Shown here: positions 38,959 through 49,576 of the stretch, one piece after another
Numbering within the stretch: position 1 is the first letter of the stretch
How the letters are laid out: each line of letters starts with the position of its first letter
Source of the DNA: CAVYPR01 sp963770505
GTDB taxonomy: Bacteria > Actinomycetota > Acidimicrobiia > Acidimicrobiales > RAAP-2
Assembly (NCBI GenBank): GCA_963770505.1
Contig: CAVYPR010000001.1
Coordinates: 372,001-436,000, forward strand
Direction: 5' to 3'
Length of the DNA: 64,000 bases
The notes under the pieces: model-generated
What the model was told of the DNA's origin: nothing
Seen by the model: only the letters and a program-made list of their open reading frames with translations
Databases searched by the model: none
Position numbers and translations under genes: made by a program

Positions 38959-39648
38959 TCAGGGTGTGAGCGGCGGCCCGTCGCAGCGGTCGAGCGTGGC
39001 GAACTCCCCGACGGCACGCCGGCGAAGGCGGGTCGGGCGGTGGCGTGGGTGCCCGAGGGCGAGCAGTCCCGCCACGGCCAGGGTGGGACCCGCGCCGACG
39101 AGCTCCTTCACGTCGTCCTCGCGCCGGACGGGCATGGTCGTCAGCACCCCGCCCAGGCCCTCGGACCGAGCGGCCAGCAGCACGCTCCAGGCGAACGGGT
39201 AGACCGAGGCGCCGCCGGCGAAGGTGTAGCGGTCCGAGTCGCGGTCGACGGCCGCCAGTGTCCGCAGGTCGGCCAGGAGCAGCAGGAGCACCGGGACCCG
39301 GTCGAGGTGCTCGGCGAAGCCCCCCGGCCCGGACGCGGCCCGGGCGGCCAGGGTCGGGGCCTCGTCGAGGGCCCGTCGCTCCGCCTGGGTGTCGGCCACC
39401 GGGGACCAGGGCACCAGGCCGGCCGAGGTGAGCGCCAGGTAGTCGTACCAGCCGTCGAGGTAGAGGTCGCGGAGTCGTGCGCGGCGCCCGGGGTCCTTCA
39501 CCACCACCACCCGCCATCCCTGGCGGTTGCCGCCGCTCGGGGCGAAGCGGGCGGTGTCGAGGATGCGGTGCACCACCTCGTCGGCCACCGGCTCGTCGGT
39601 GAACTCCCGGACGGCGCCGGTGGAACGCAGGGACTCGGCGAGATCCAT
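38959..39648 (-). CDS. Nitroreductase family protein
   Basis: 229 residues from the ATG at 39648 (MDLAESLRSTGAVREF). The N-terminal RSTGAVREFTDEPV and the FMN-contacting RFAPSGGNRQGWRVVVV are characteristic. The FMN/substrate loop near GLGGVLTTMPVRRED and a C-terminal LLALGHPRHRP complete the fold. It should be an FMN-dependent NAD(P)H oxidoreductase; the substrate is unknown. Nitroreductases of this size are frequent in DosR-type regulons, and it sits in the same window as DosR-like genes but without a visible box. It is divergent from the next gene, with only 65 bp between starts. Confidence 0.87.
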   Translation of the reverse strand: MDLAESLRSTGAVREFTDEPVADEVVHRILDTARFAPSGGNRQGWRVVVVKDPGRRARLRDLYLDGWYDYLALTSAGLVPWSPVADTQAERRALDEAPTLAARAASGPGGFAEHLDRVPVLLLLLADLRTLAAVDRDSDRYTFAGGASVYPFAWSVLLAARSEGLGGVLTTMPVRREDDVKELVGAGPTLAVAGLLALGHPRHRPTRLRRRAVGEFATLDRCDGPPLTP

Positions 39649-39713
39649 GTGCGGACCGTACCCGCGAGTGGCCATCCGCGGCGGGCTGCGCCCCGAGGCG
39701 CTAGACACGCGGC

Positions 39714-40205
39714 GTGCCGCGACGCGTGGAGGAGATCGTGTTCACCCCGGGGGACGCCACCAGGGTGGTCGGGGAGATGGACAGGCTGGCCGCGGCGCAC
39801 GACGGCTGGATCAACCTTCTTCCCGGGGTTCCCGACGACGAGGTGGAGGGACCCGGCAAGCCGTCGGTCTTCTCCACCCTCTTCGGCGGGACGCAGTCGC
39901 CGGTGACGATGGTGACCTGGATGCCGGCCCGGCCGGGCCGGACGGGGCCGGGGGAGGCCACCGTGGGCGTCATGCACCCGAGGGGCAAGCGCGCCGTGCT
40001 CCAACTGGCGGAGTTGGGCATCCCCCTGCCTGAGGGCTGGCGGGTCCGCCAGGACCACAACCGGCGCGGCCTGATCGTGCGGGCGCCCGCCGGCTACCCC
40101 AACGACCGGCTGCTGGCCTGGGCCCTGCGGGCCGGGGCGTCGTTGGCCACCACCGAGCTGACCGGCACCTGGCAGGCCCGGGTGTTCGAGCCCAAGACCG
40201 CCTGA
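39714..40205 (+). CDS. Conserved actinobacterial hypothetical protein
   Basis: 163 residues from a GTG. Codon use and a consistent alternation of strands and helices indicate a real protein. There are no membrane segments, Cys clusters or catalytic motifs. It carries the phrases DGWINLLPGVPDDE, PVTMVTWMPA and LLAWALRAGASLATTELTG. I recall proteins of this style as uncharacterised in actinobacteria but cannot name the family. It is divergent from the nitroreductase and convergent with the ABM gene. Confidence 0.65.
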   Translation: MPRRVEEIVFTPGDATRVVGEMDRLAAAHDGWINLLPGVPDDEVEGPGKPSVFSTLFGGTQSPVTMVTWMPARPGRTGPGEATVGVMHPRGKRAVLQLAELGIPLPEGWRVRQDHNRRGLIVRAPAGYPNDRLLAWALRAGASLATTELTGTWQARVFEPKTA

Positions 40206-40223
40206 CCGAGCTCGGGCCCGCCG

Positions 40224-40559
40224 CTACGGCGCGTGGGCGGCGTCGGGGCGCGACAGGTCGGCCGGCTCGAACGACCAGAGCTCGCTGTGGGCGGCCACCG
40301 GGGCGGAGCCCGACGGTGCGCCGGCCCCGCGGTGGCCCTGGGCGAACGCCGGCGACTCGGTCCAGGCCCGGAAGGACTCCTCGTCCCGCCAGCGGGTGAC
40401 CACCAGCCAGGTGTCGCGGCCGTCGGTCGGCCGAAGGAGCTCGAACCCCTCGAAGCCCGGTGCGCTGTCGACGGCGCCGGCCCGGGCGGCGAACCGCCGG
40501 GCCAGCTCCTGGCCGGCCCCCGGGGAGACGGTGATGGCGTTGATCCGCACGACGGTCAT
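40224..40559 (-). CDS. Antibiotic biosynthesis monooxygenase (ABM) family protein
   Basis: 111 residues starting at MTVVRINAITVSPGAG, with GAGGATGGGGG upstream. It has the ferredoxin-like ABM fold: ELARRFAARAGAVDSAPGFEGFELLRP, then the strand WLVVTRWRDEESFRAWTES that ends with the conserved WxxExxFxxW pattern, and a loop to AAHSELWSFE. ABM proteins include small cofactor-independent oxygenases and IsdG-type haem-degrading enzymes. Trp residues are present but the Asn/His haem signature is not obvious. Substrate unknown. Confidence 0.88.
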   Translation of the reverse strand: MTVVRINAITVSPGAGQELARRFAARAGAVDSAPGFEGFELLRPTDGRDTWLVVTRWRDEESFRAWTESPAFAQGHRGAGAPSGSAPVAAHSELWSFEPADLSRPDAAHAP

Positions 40560-40658
40560 GCCCCCATCCTCGCCCATTTGGGCACCCCGGTCGCCGCGGC
40601 CCGCCCCGACCGGCCCACCGCCCGCACGGCGGAGGGGCGCCGTGCCATCCTTGTGCCC

Positions 40659-41891
40659 GTGACCGGGGGCGTGGGGGCGACGAAGGCGGTGCTGGCGCTG
40701 ACGGCCGGCCTGGCGTCGGCGTGGGTCGCGGCCCTGGCGGCGCCCGGCCCGGCCGGCGCCGTACCCCAGGTCGTGACCGTGGCCGGGACCGGCGTCCCGG
40801 GGTCCTCGGGCGCCGGGGGACCGGCGACCGCGGCCCGGTTGGATCAGCCGGGGGGCATCGCCCTCGACGGCGCCGGCGACCTCTTCGTGGCCGACACCGA
40901 CAACTGCCGGGTGGAGGAGGTGCCCGCCGCCTCGGGCACGCACTACGGGGTGGCCATGACGGCGCACCGGCTCTACTCGGTGGCCGGGACCACGTGTGCC
41001 GCCGCGGGCGGCGTCGGCCGCCCCACCGGTGTGGCGGTCGACGGGGCGGGAGACCTCTTCGTGGCCGACGCCACCGGCGACCGCGTGCTGGAGCTGGGAT
41101 CGTCCCGCGGCGCCCGGCTGCACACCGTCGCCGGCACCGGGACGCCGGGATCGGCGGGCGAGGGCGGGCCGGCCACCGCAGCCCAGCTCGACGAGCCGGA
41201 CGGGGTGGCCGTCGACCCGGCCGGTGACCTGTTCATCGCCGACACCGAGAACTGCCGGGTGGAGGAGGTGCCGGCGGCCTCGGGCACCCACTACGGCGTG
41301 GCCATGGCGGCGGGCGGGCTCTACACGGTGGCCGGGACCGGGACGTGCGGGACGACAGGGCTCGGCGGCCCGGCGGCGGCCGCCCAGGTGTGGAACCCCA
41401 CCGCGGTGGCCGTCGACGCCCAGGGGGACCTGCTCATCGCCGACCGGGGCGCGGGGACGCTCGTGGAGCTGGCCACCGCCGCCGGCGACCACTACGGCAC
41501 GACCATCGGCGCCGGCGACCTGGCGGTGGTGGCCGGGGCCGGCACCTTCGCCCCGTACCTCAACGACGGTTTCTCGGCCACCGGCTACGCGGCCGAGGTC
41601 AACCTCCCCTACGGCTTGGCCGTGGCGGCCGACGGCGACCTCTACGTGGCCGATACCTACGAGCGGGTGGTACGGGTGGTGCCGGCGGTCTCGGGGACAC
41701 TCTTCGGGCGCCAGATGTCGGCCGGCGACCTCTACACCGTGGTCGGGGCCCTGCCCACCGGCACCGGCGGAGACCAGACCAAGTGGGTGACCGCCGCCGT
41801 CACAACCCCCTACGGCATCGCCGTCGACGCCAAGGGCGACGTGTACTTCAGCGACCGGGGCGCCGACGAGGTCCGCGAGGTGCGGCCGTAG
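40659..41891 (+). CDS. Secreted NHL-repeat beta-propeller protein
   Basis: About 410 residues from a GTG; in-frame GTGs at 40653 and 40671 are possible. A signal peptide ends near GAVPQ. It holds at least six NHL-type blades of the form LDQPGGIALDGAGDLFVADTDN and PYGLAVAADGDLYVADTYE, with VVTVAGTG-type linkers. The duplicated NCRVEEVPAASGTHYGVAM block shows internal duplication. NHL propellers bind ligands or act as lactonases, but no catalytic residue set is evident. It ends one base before the stop of the convergent GH78 gene. Confidence 0.85.
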   Translation: MTGGVGATKAVLALTAGLASAWVAALAAPGPAGAVPQVVTVAGTGVPGSSGAGGPATAARLDQPGGIALDGAGDLFVADTDNCRVEEVPAASGTHYGVAMTAHRLYSVAGTTCAAAGGVGRPTGVAVDGAGDLFVADATGDRVLELGSSRGARLHTVAGTGTPGSAGEGGPATAAQLDEPDGVAVDPAGDLFIADTENCRVEEVPAASGTHYGVAMAAGGLYTVAGTGTCGTTGLGGPAAAAQVWNPTAVAVDAQGDLLIADRGAGTLVELATAAGDHYGTTIGAGDLAVVAGAGTFAPYLNDGFSATGYAAEVNLPYGLAVAADGDLYVADTYERVVRVVPAVSGTLFGRQMSAGDLYTVVGALPTGTGGDQTKWVTAAVTTPYGIAVDAKGDVYFSDRGADEVREVRP

Positions 41892-41892
41892 C

Positions 41893-44733
41893 TCAGGCCG
41901 AGACGGCGAAGCGGTAGGTGCCGGCGCCGACGGTGAGGTGCACCTGGCCGCTCGACGAGCCGGTGACCGACACGCCCGGGGACCGGGTGAGGGGCCGGCC
42001 CGACTCGGTCACCGCCGCCTCCCCGCGGGCCGGCAGGGTCACCTGGGCCTGGGCGTTGGCGGGGAGCGAGAGGGCGAGCCGCAGGGCGTTGGCCCCCGAG
42101 CCCTTGGCCCAGCGCACGGCCACCGGGCCGGCCACCGTGGGCAGGGTCCCCGCGGCGTGCGCAAGACCTCCCGAGGGCGGCCGGACCTGGAGGAGGGTGA
42201 GCCCGCCGCCCTCTGTGGCGACCGGCGCCCCGGGGCCGGTCACCGTGGCCCCGAGCATCGCCTCGTGCAGGCCGACCAGGGCGCCCGAGCCCCAGCCGTG
42301 CGAGAGGCTGTCCTGCTCGAGGTCGCTCGGGGTCCAGCTCTCCCAGCAGAAGGTGCCGCCCGTGGCCAGGATGTGGCCCCACCCGGGCCCGTTGGGGTTG
42401 GTCACGATCCGCACCAAGTCGGCGTCGAGGCCGGCGGCGTGCAGCGCCCGCACCAGCTCGAGCCCGTGGTCGCAGCCGAGGGCGATCCCGAGCGAGGCCA
42501 CGTGGGCCCCGACCGTGGCCACCCGGCCTGTGGGCACCAGCCCGTAGGCGAGAGCCAGGGCGTTGGCCTGCTGGGAGGCGTGGGTGCTCTGGGCGCCTGT
42601 GGCCAGCAGGCCGTCGATGTAGACGCCGTCGGCGTTGACCAGCCGGCCGTTGAGGGCGGCCGCGATGGCCTGGCCGCGCTGGAGGTAGAGCTGGGCGCTG
42701 GCCGAATCCCCCAGGATCTGGGCCATCACCGCCGCCCGGTTGAAGACGTTGGCCCCCAGGATGTTGACGGTGGTGCGGGCCACCGTCGACATGTCGTAGC
42801 CGTAGCGCATCTCGGGCGGCCAGTCGACGATCCCGTAGGCGTATGTTGTCCCGCCGCCGGGCAGCTGGGTCACCAGTCCGGTGGCCGGGTCGACGTACCT
42901 CCACACGTAGCCGGTGATGTTCTGCACCACCGGGTAGAGGCTGGCCAGGGTGGCGTCGTCCCCGGTGCGCTGGTGGTAGCGGTAGATCCACTCCACGTAG
43001 AGCTCGGTGAAGTCGGGGATTGTGCTCTTCACTGTGCCGCTCGGGTAGAGCTCGGAGACCTGTCCTGTCGGCCAGAACCGCGCCTGGGAGCGGGCGAAGT
43101 CCCGCAGCCCCTGCCACGACTGGTTCGTGTCGCCCCAGGCGCGCATGATCGCCTGCGACTCGTTGGTGGCGTCGCAGGTGAACTGGCCCTTCTGGCGGGT
43201 GGGGCTGTCCACGAACTGCTCGTGGCTGACGTAGAGGCACGAGTGGGTGCACAGCGACCACACGGCGTCGAGGGTCTTGTCCGAGGACGTGAAGGTGGCC
43301 GCCTCGCCGTCGGGCATCGCCGTGTGCCGGGCCAGGACGGTCACCGCCTCGCCCGGGAGCGGCTCACCGGGCGCCGTCACCTGGAGGTAGCGGAACGCGT
43401 TGTAGGTGTAGGCGACGAACTGCTGGGCGCCGTCGCGCTGGATGTATGTGAACGACAGGTCGGTGCCCTGGGTGCCGTGGGTGGTGGACACCTGCCCGTC
43501 GGGGTCCAAGAGGTAGCCGACGTGCATGGCCACGAGGCGGCCGGACTGGCCGTGGCGGAAGGCCACCGTCGGGCGGCCGGCGATGATCTTGCCGTAGTCG
43601 ACCACGACGGCGCCGTTGGCCAGGGTGCGGACCGAGGCCGGGGCCATCTCCTCCTCGGCGATCCAGGTCCGCTGGGCGTAGAGGGCGGTGAAGGGCGGCG
43701 TGGCGGCGCCGCCGAGCACCGTCGCCGAGGACCAGTCGCCGTCGTCGTAGCCGGGCTCGGACCACCCCAGCGGCGACTGGCGGCCGTCGACGATCTCGAC
43801 GAAGTCGTGGGCCTGGGTGTTGCGCGCCGGCGCCGGCTGCCACTCGGCCGCCCGCTCCTTCCAATTGCCGTCGGTGGCGTACACCTCGTGGCTGCCGTCG
43901 GCATGGTGGACCGACAGCTGGAGCAGGGCGCCGGGTACCGCGGCCGGGCGGCCGTTGCCCGCCCCGTACCAGTGGTGCAGGAGGCCGACGGCGTTGGGCC
44001 GGCCCGCCCGCAGGAGGTGGGTCAGGTCGGTGGCCTGGTAGTACGACTCGTCGGGGAAGGAGAAGCAGGGGCCGGTGGCGGCCATCTTCCCGTTGGCCCA
44101 GAGCTGGAACTTGTGGGCGGCGGCCACGTAGGCGGTGGCCCGCACGATGGGGCTGGCCGAAGGTTGCACCACGGTGCGCAGGTAGGCGTACTCCTCGGGG
44201 ACCGGCCCGGCCGGCCCCGGCCGAAGCCAGCTGGCGACCCAGTCGGCGCCCCGCAGTCCGGTGACGAAGGTGGCCGGCTCGGCCCACGGCCCGCGGGCGC
44301 CGGTCTGGTCGCTCGTCGCCACCGACCACCTGTACTCGGTGTCGGCGACGAGCACCGGGCCGCCGTAGCGGAGGAAGGCCTGCCGGGCGCCGTGCACGGT
44401 GCCGCTGTCCCACAGCGGGGTCGTGGGCCGCGCCGAGCCGGCCGCGGCGGGCCAGACGGCTACCCTGAAAGCCCCCTGGCGTGCCCCGCGGCGGGGGTCG
44501 GTCACCCGCCAGGCGAAGTTCACGTCGTCGGGGTCGACGCCGATCGGTCCGGGCACGCCGTTGACGCTGAGGGAGCCGGGGACCCCGGGCCGCCCGACCT
44601 CGGGTTGGGCCGCGGCGGCCGCGGCGTCGTCCAGGGCGTCGGCGGCGCCCGTGACGACCGTGCCCGAGACGGCCAGCAGCGCCCCGGTCTTCAGCCCGTT
44701 GGCCAGGAACGTCCGTCGGTCTGACCGCTCCAT
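41893..44733 (-). CDS. Tat-exported GH78 alpha-L-rhamnosidase-like glycosidase
   Basis: 946 residues starting MERSDRRTFLANGLKTG, a twin-arginine signal ending near residue 40. An N-terminal Ig-like part with ATFVTGLRGADWVASW and a carbohydrate-binding region precede the (alpha/alpha)6 barrel. The GH78 signature is altered: Asp509-SPTR-Gln514-K...Phe518...Asp521 replaces the usual DxPxRE...W..D. Gln thus sits where the proposed acid Glu is expected. Glu798 in CWESW matches the general-base position. Homology is clear; activity could be changed or lost, or specificity may differ. It is an extracellular enzyme that would act on plant or bacterial polysaccharide. The start is 143 bp from the end of the response-regulator gene. 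Confidence 0.88.
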   Translation of the reverse strand: MERSDRRTFLANGLKTGALLAVSGTVVTGAADALDDAAAAAAQPEVGRPGVPGSLSVNGVPGPIGVDPDDVNFAWRVTDPRRGARQGAFRVAVWPAAAGSARPTTPLWDSGTVHGARQAFLRYGGPVLVADTEYRWSVATSDQTGARGPWAEPATFVTGLRGADWVASWLRPGPAGPVPEEYAYLRTVVQPSASPIVRATAYVAAAHKFQLWANGKMAATGPCFSFPDESYYQATDLTHLLRAGRPNAVGLLHHWYGAGNGRPAAVPGALLQLSVHHADGSHEVYATDGNWKERAAEWQPAPARNTQAHDFVEIVDGRQSPLGWSEPGYDDGDWSSATVLGGAATPPFTALYAQRTWIAEEEMAPASVRTLANGAVVVDYGKIIAGRPTVAFRHGQSGRLVAMHVGYLLDPDGQVSTTHGTQGTDLSFTYIQRDGAQQFVAYTYNAFRYLQVTAPGEPLPGEAVTVLARHTAMPDGEAATFTSSDKTLDAVWSLCTHSCLYVSHEQFVDSPTRQKGQFTCDATNESQAIMRAWGDTNQSWQGLRDFARSQARFWPTGQVSELYPSGTVKSTIPDFTELYVEWIYRYHQRTGDDATLASLYPVVQNITGYVWRYVDPATGLVTQLPGGGTTYAYGIVDWPPEMRYGYDMSTVARTTVNILGANVFNRAAVMAQILGDSASAQLYLQRGQAIAAALNGRLVNADGVYIDGLLATGAQSTHASQQANALALAYGLVPTGRVATVGAHVASLGIALGCDHGLELVRALHAAGLDADLVRIVTNPNGPGWGHILATGGTFCWESWTPSDLEQDSLSHGWGSGALVGLHEAMLGATVTGPGAPVATEGGGLTLLQVRPPSGGLAHAAGTLPTVAGPVAVRWAKGSGANALRLALSLPANAQAQVTLPARGEAAVTESGRPLTRSPGVSVTGSSSGQVHLTVGAGTYRFAVSA

Positions 44734-44876
44734 CGCGTACCCCCCAGTGGTGAGGGCGCCACGCTACCAACGGCATCGAGGCTCGGGCGGTCCCCCGGCC
44801 TGGGCTCTCCGAGCACCCGACCCGCGGCCGGCCGGCTCTTCACCTCAGGTCGGAGGGTGGGGCGGCGGGCGGCCCC

Positions 44877-45587
<711 letters not shown>

Positions 45588-45934
45588 TGCTCTCTCCCTA
45601 TGCCGGCGCCCGGCGGACGCACGACCCCGCACTCAAGTCCCAACTATAGCCCATGAAGTTGATGTCCCGTTGAGAAAGTTTCCTCCCCTCGAAACTCCGC
45701 GAAAACCCACGGCCTGCGCCTGCGGGAGGCGGGTTGGGTCCGTCCCCCGGTCTTCCTGAGACCGTCCTGGGAACCACAACGCAGAATCAACCATTTGAGA
45801 GGCCCCCCGGCCTGCCGGCGGGCCGCCCTCCCGGCCGGTCGGGGGGGCCCGCAGCGGGGTCGGCAGGCGGCTTCGTGCCGTGCTAGAGCGGGGGGCCGGC
45901 GGATGCCGGCTGGGACGAGCACGACGGTGGGGCG
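45588..45934. other. Divergent promoter region of the response regulator and SDR genes
   Basis: A minus-strand TATAGT at 45645-45650 could be the -10 element of the response-regulator gene. A long C/G-rich tract (about 45800-45880) precedes the SDR gene. No gene or RNA is recognised. Confidence 0.35.
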
Positions 45935-46810
45935 GTGGACCAGGTGGACATGACCGGCAGGACGGTGGTGGTGACCGGCGGGAATTCGGGCATCGGCCGG
46001 GCGACGGCCGTCGCCTTGGCCCGGGCCGGGGCCACCACCGTCATCACCGCCCGGGATCCCGAGCGGGGTGCGGCCGCGGCCGCCGACATCGGTCGGCAGG
46101 CCGGACCGACCCAGGTCGAACTGGTCGTCTTCGACCTGGGTGACCTTTCGTCGGTCCGGGCCGGGGCCGCCCAGCTCCTCGAGACCTGCCCAAGGATCGA
46201 CGTCCTGGTCAACAACGCCGGCGTCGTCCTTTCCGAGAGGAGGGAGACGGCCGACGGGTACGAGGCGACCTTCGCCGTCAACCACCTGGGGCCGTTCCTG
46301 CTCACCACCCTCCTGCTCGACCGGCTGCGGTCCTCCGCGCCCGCCCGCGTGGTCAACGTCACCTCGACCGCACACAAGAGCGCCCGTCACGGGATGGCCT
46401 TCGACGACCTGCAGTCGACCTCGCACTACCGGGGCATGAAGGTCTACGGCGCCTCCAAGCTGGCCAACATCCTGTTCACCACCGAGCTGGCCCGTCGCCT
46501 TGAGGGGACCGGGGTCACGGTCAACTGCTGCCACCCCGGTGTCGTCAAGACCGGCTGGGGCCACGACGGGGACACCAGGGGGTTCCTGTCCCTGGGGCTC
46601 GACGTCATGGGCCGGCTCCCGGGCTTCCTCACCCCGGAGAAGGGCGCCCGGACCTCGGTCTACCTGGCCAGCTCGCCCGAGGTGTCCACGGTGAGCGGGC
46701 AGTACTTCGTGCGGTGCCGTCCCAAGCGCCCCTCGGCGGCCGCCCGGGACCCCGAGGCGGCCCGGCGGCTCTACGAGGTGAGCGAGCAGCTGGTGGCGCC
46801 CGGGGTCTGA
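45935..46810 (+). CDS. Short-chain dehydrogenase/reductase (retinol-dehydrogenase-like SDR)
   Basis: 291 residues from a GTG, with an ATG at 45950 as alternative. Cofactor motif TGGNSGIG near residue 15, the structural NNAG, catalytic Ser in NVTSTAHKS, and YGASK are all in place. The final segment SSPEVSTVSGQYFVRCRPK is typical of the retinol-dehydrogenase/WW-domain-oxidoreductase-like branch. Arg in the first helix region (ARDPERG) suggests NADP(H). Substrate unknown. Lon follows 70 bp downstream. Confidence 0.9.
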   Translation: MDQVDMTGRTVVVTGGNSGIGRATAVALARAGATTVITARDPERGAAAAADIGRQAGPTQVELVVFDLGDLSSVRAGAAQLLETCPRIDVLVNNAGVVLSERRETADGYEATFAVNHLGPFLLTTLLLDRLRSSAPARVVNVTSTAHKSARHGMAFDDLQSTSHYRGMKVYGASKLANILFTTELARRLEGTGVTVNCCHPGVVKTGWGHDGDTRGFLSLGLDVMGRLPGFLTPEKGARTSVYLASSPEVSTVSGQYFVRCRPKRPSAAARDPEAARRLYEVSEQLVAPGV

Positions 46811-46880
46811 GGGGCCGGGAATACCCCCCTCGGCGAGGTCGTTGGAACGTTCCCCCCTTCGGGGAGCGAACGGAGGAACC

Positions 46881-49218
46881 GTGCCCGACCAGAACCTCAC
46901 CCTGCCACTCCTGCCCCTCACCACGGGCGTCGTGCTGCCCGGGATGGTCTTCACCATGGCCCTCGAGTCCGAGGAGGCCAAGGCCGCCGCCGAGGCCGCC
47001 GGCACCTCGGGCGGCCGGCTGCTGCTCGTGCCCCACATCGAGGGCCGCTACGCCTCGGTGGGCGTGGTGGCCGAGGTGCTCGAGCAGGGGGAGCTGCCCG
47101 GGGGCCTCCCGGCCATCGTGGTCCGCGGCGACCAGCGGGCCTCGATCGGCACGGGCGTGCCGGGGACCGGCCAGGCCCTGTGGGTGGAGGCCGAACCGCT
47201 GGTCGAGACCGAGCCGACCACCGCCGTCTCCGAGCTGGCCCGCGAGTACCGGGCGGTCCTGGAGAACATCCTGCTCAGCCGCGGCGCGGCCCGGGTCGCC
47301 GCCCAGCTGCAGGAGGTGACCGAGCCCGGGAGGCTGGCCGACGTGGCCGGGTACTCGCCCGACCTCTCCCTGGCCCAGAAGGTCGAGGTCCTCGAGACCG
47401 TCGACGTCGAGGCGCGCCTGCGCCTGGTGCTGGGCTGGGCCCGCGACACCCTGGCCGACCTGGCCCTGCGTGAGCGGATCAAGACCGACGTGGAAGAGGG
47501 CATGGAGCGCACCCAGCGCGAGTTCCTGCTCCGCCGTCAGCTGGAGTCGATCCGAAAGGAGCTGGGCCAGTTGGGCGAGGGCGACGACGACGACCCGGAC
47601 GACTACCGGGCCAGGGCGTCCAAGCGCGACCTGCCGAGCCAAGGTGGCCGAGGCCGTCGAGCGGGAGGTCGGCCGCCTCGAGCGGACCAGTGACCAGAGC
47701 CCCGAGAGCGGGTGGATCCGCACCTGGCTCGACACCGTCCTGGAGCTTCCCTGGGGCGTCGAGTCCGAGGACCGGCTCGACGTGGCCGAGGCGGCCCGCA
47801 TCCTCGACGAGGACCACGACGGCCTGGGGGAGGTGAAGGAGCGGATCCTCGAGCACCTGGCCGTGCGCAAGCTCCAGGCCGAGCGAGGCCTCGCCCCGGT
47901 GGACGGCCGCGGGGCCGGTGCCATCCTGGCCCTGGTGGGCCCGCCGGGGGTGGGCAAGACCTCGCTCGGCGAGTCGGTGGCGCGAGCGCTGGGACGCTCG
48001 TTCGTCCGGGTCGCCCTGGGCGGCGTGCGCGACGAGGCCGAGATCCGGGGCCACCGGCGCACCTACGTCGGGGCCCAGCCGGGGCGGCTGGTGCGGGCGC
48101 TGCGCGAGGCGGGGACCATGAACCCGGTGGTGCTCCTCGACGAGGTCGACAAGATCGGCGCGGACTTCCGCGGCGACCCGTCCTCTGCCCTCTTGGAGGT
48201 TCTCGACCCGGCCCAGAACCACACCTTCAGGGACCACTACCTCGAGGTCGACCTGGACCTGTCCAAGGTGCTCTTCGTGGCCACGGCCAACGTGGTCGAC
48301 ACCGTGCCCGGGCCCCTGCTCGACCGGATGGAGGTCATCGCGCTCGACGGCTACACCGAGGCCGAGAAGGTCGCCATCGCCCGTCACCACCTGGTCGGCC
48401 GGCAGCTGGCGCGGGCCGCGCTCCGCCACGACGAGCTCGACCTGACCGACGGAGCCCTCGCCGTCGTCGTCGCCGACTACACCCGGGAGGCCGGCGTGCG
48501 GTCGCTCGAGCGCGAGATCGGCAAGCTCGCCCGCAAGGTGGCGACGAAGCTGGCCTCGGGGGAGCGCCACGCCCCGGTGGTGGTGGACGCCTCCGACGTG
48601 CGGGGCTGGCTGGGCCGCCCGCGCTTCTTCTTCGAGGCGGCCGATCGTGTCGGCGTGCCCGGCGTGGTCACCGGGCTGGCCGTCACCGGGGCCGGCGGCG
48701 ACGTGCTGTTCGTGGAGGCCTCGGTCTCCGACGGCCCCGAGGGGCTGACCCTCACCGGCCAGCTGGGTGACGTCATGAAGGAGTCGGCCGAGATCGCCCT
48801 TTCCTACGTGCGCTCGCACGCGGGCGTCCTGGGCATCGACCCGGGGTCGTTCGCCGGCAGGCGGTTCCACCTGCACGTCCCGGCCGGCGCGGTGCCCAAG
48901 GACGGGCCCTCGGCCGGGGTGACCATGACCACGGCCCTGGTCTCGCTGCTGCGCCACGAGCCGGCGCGCCCCTCGGTGGGGATGACCGGCGAGGTGACCC
49001 TCCAGGGCCGGGTCCTGCCGATCGGCGGGGTGAAGCAGAAGGTGCTGGCGGCCCACCGGGCCGGCCTCACCGAGGTGGTGCTGCCGGTCCGCAACGGCCC
49101 CGACCTCGACGACGTGCCCGAGGAGGTCCGCCGGGCCATGACCTTCCACCTGGCGTCGACGGTCGACGAGGTCTTGGCCGCGGCCCTCGGGCCCCCGGCC
49201 ATGGCGGCGGCCGCCTGA
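46881..49218 (+). pseudogene. lon: ATP-dependent Lon protease, interrupted by a frameshift
   Basis: A GTG start with GGAGG 5 nt upstream begins the LAN domain (TLPLLPLTTGVVLPGM). The first frame is lost after YRARASKRDLP at about 47636. The rest continues one frame over from AKVAEAVEREVGRLERT to 49218. Intact downstream parts are Walker A GPPGVGKTS, Walker B VVLLDEVDKIG, and the Ser-Lys dyad (Ser in KDGPSAGV at 48910-48912; Lys in GGVKQKV near 49033). A net loss of two G's in CTGCCGAGCC would explain it, since CTGCCGGAGGCC restores LPEAKVAE. It may be a sequencing error, a recent mutation or a programmed shift. A GGAACGTTCC palindrome at 46844-46853 could be a regulator site. Confidence 0.85.
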
Positions 49219-49290
49219 CGACCCACCGGCGGCGCCGGCGGGCCGCTACCATCCGCGAGCGGGGAGGACTCCCGAGGGCGAGGAGCACCG

Positions 49291-49536
49291 ATGGCCGACG
49301 ACGGCAAGATCATCGAGCAGATCGGCCGGCTGGCCGACGAGGAGCGGCGCCTCGAGGAGGCCCACGCCGGCGAGGGGCTGACGCCCGAGGACCGGCGGCG
49401 CCTGGGTGAGCTCGAGGAGACGCTGGACCGGCTGTGGGACCTGCTCCGCCAGCGCCGCGCCCTGCGCCACGTCGGCGCGGACCCCGACTCGGCGGTCGAG
49501 CGCCCGGGCCCCACGGTGGAGGGCTACCTGCAGTAG
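49291..49536 (+). CDS. DUF2630 family protein
   Basis: 81 residues. The helical hairpin (IIEQIGRLADEERRLEEAH, LGELEETLDRLWDLLRQRR) and the C-terminal RPGPTVEGYLQ are the hallmarks of the DUF2630 family, which is common in actinobacteria and of unknown function. It follows Lon by 72 bp on the same strand. Confidence 0.9.
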   Translation: MADDGKIIEQIGRLADEERRLEEAHAGEGLTPEDRRRLGELEETLDRLWDLLRQRRALRHVGADPDSAVERPGPTVEGYLQ

Positions 49537-49576
49537 GGCCGCCGGGGGCACCCGCCGGGGAGCGCCCCCGGGGCGG

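Noticed and set aside
41938..44724. 928-codon plus-strand frame opposite the GH78 gene
   Set aside because: GC-bias shadow; the minus frame has a Tat signal and the GH78 motifs.
45629..45642. GGGACTTGAGTGCG (minus strand) upstream of the OmpR regulator
   Set aside because: Only the left half fits a DosR box; too weak to list as a site.
47479..49149. 556-codon minus-strand frame opposite Lon
   Set aside because: Shadow of Lon; the translation has no domain-like pattern.
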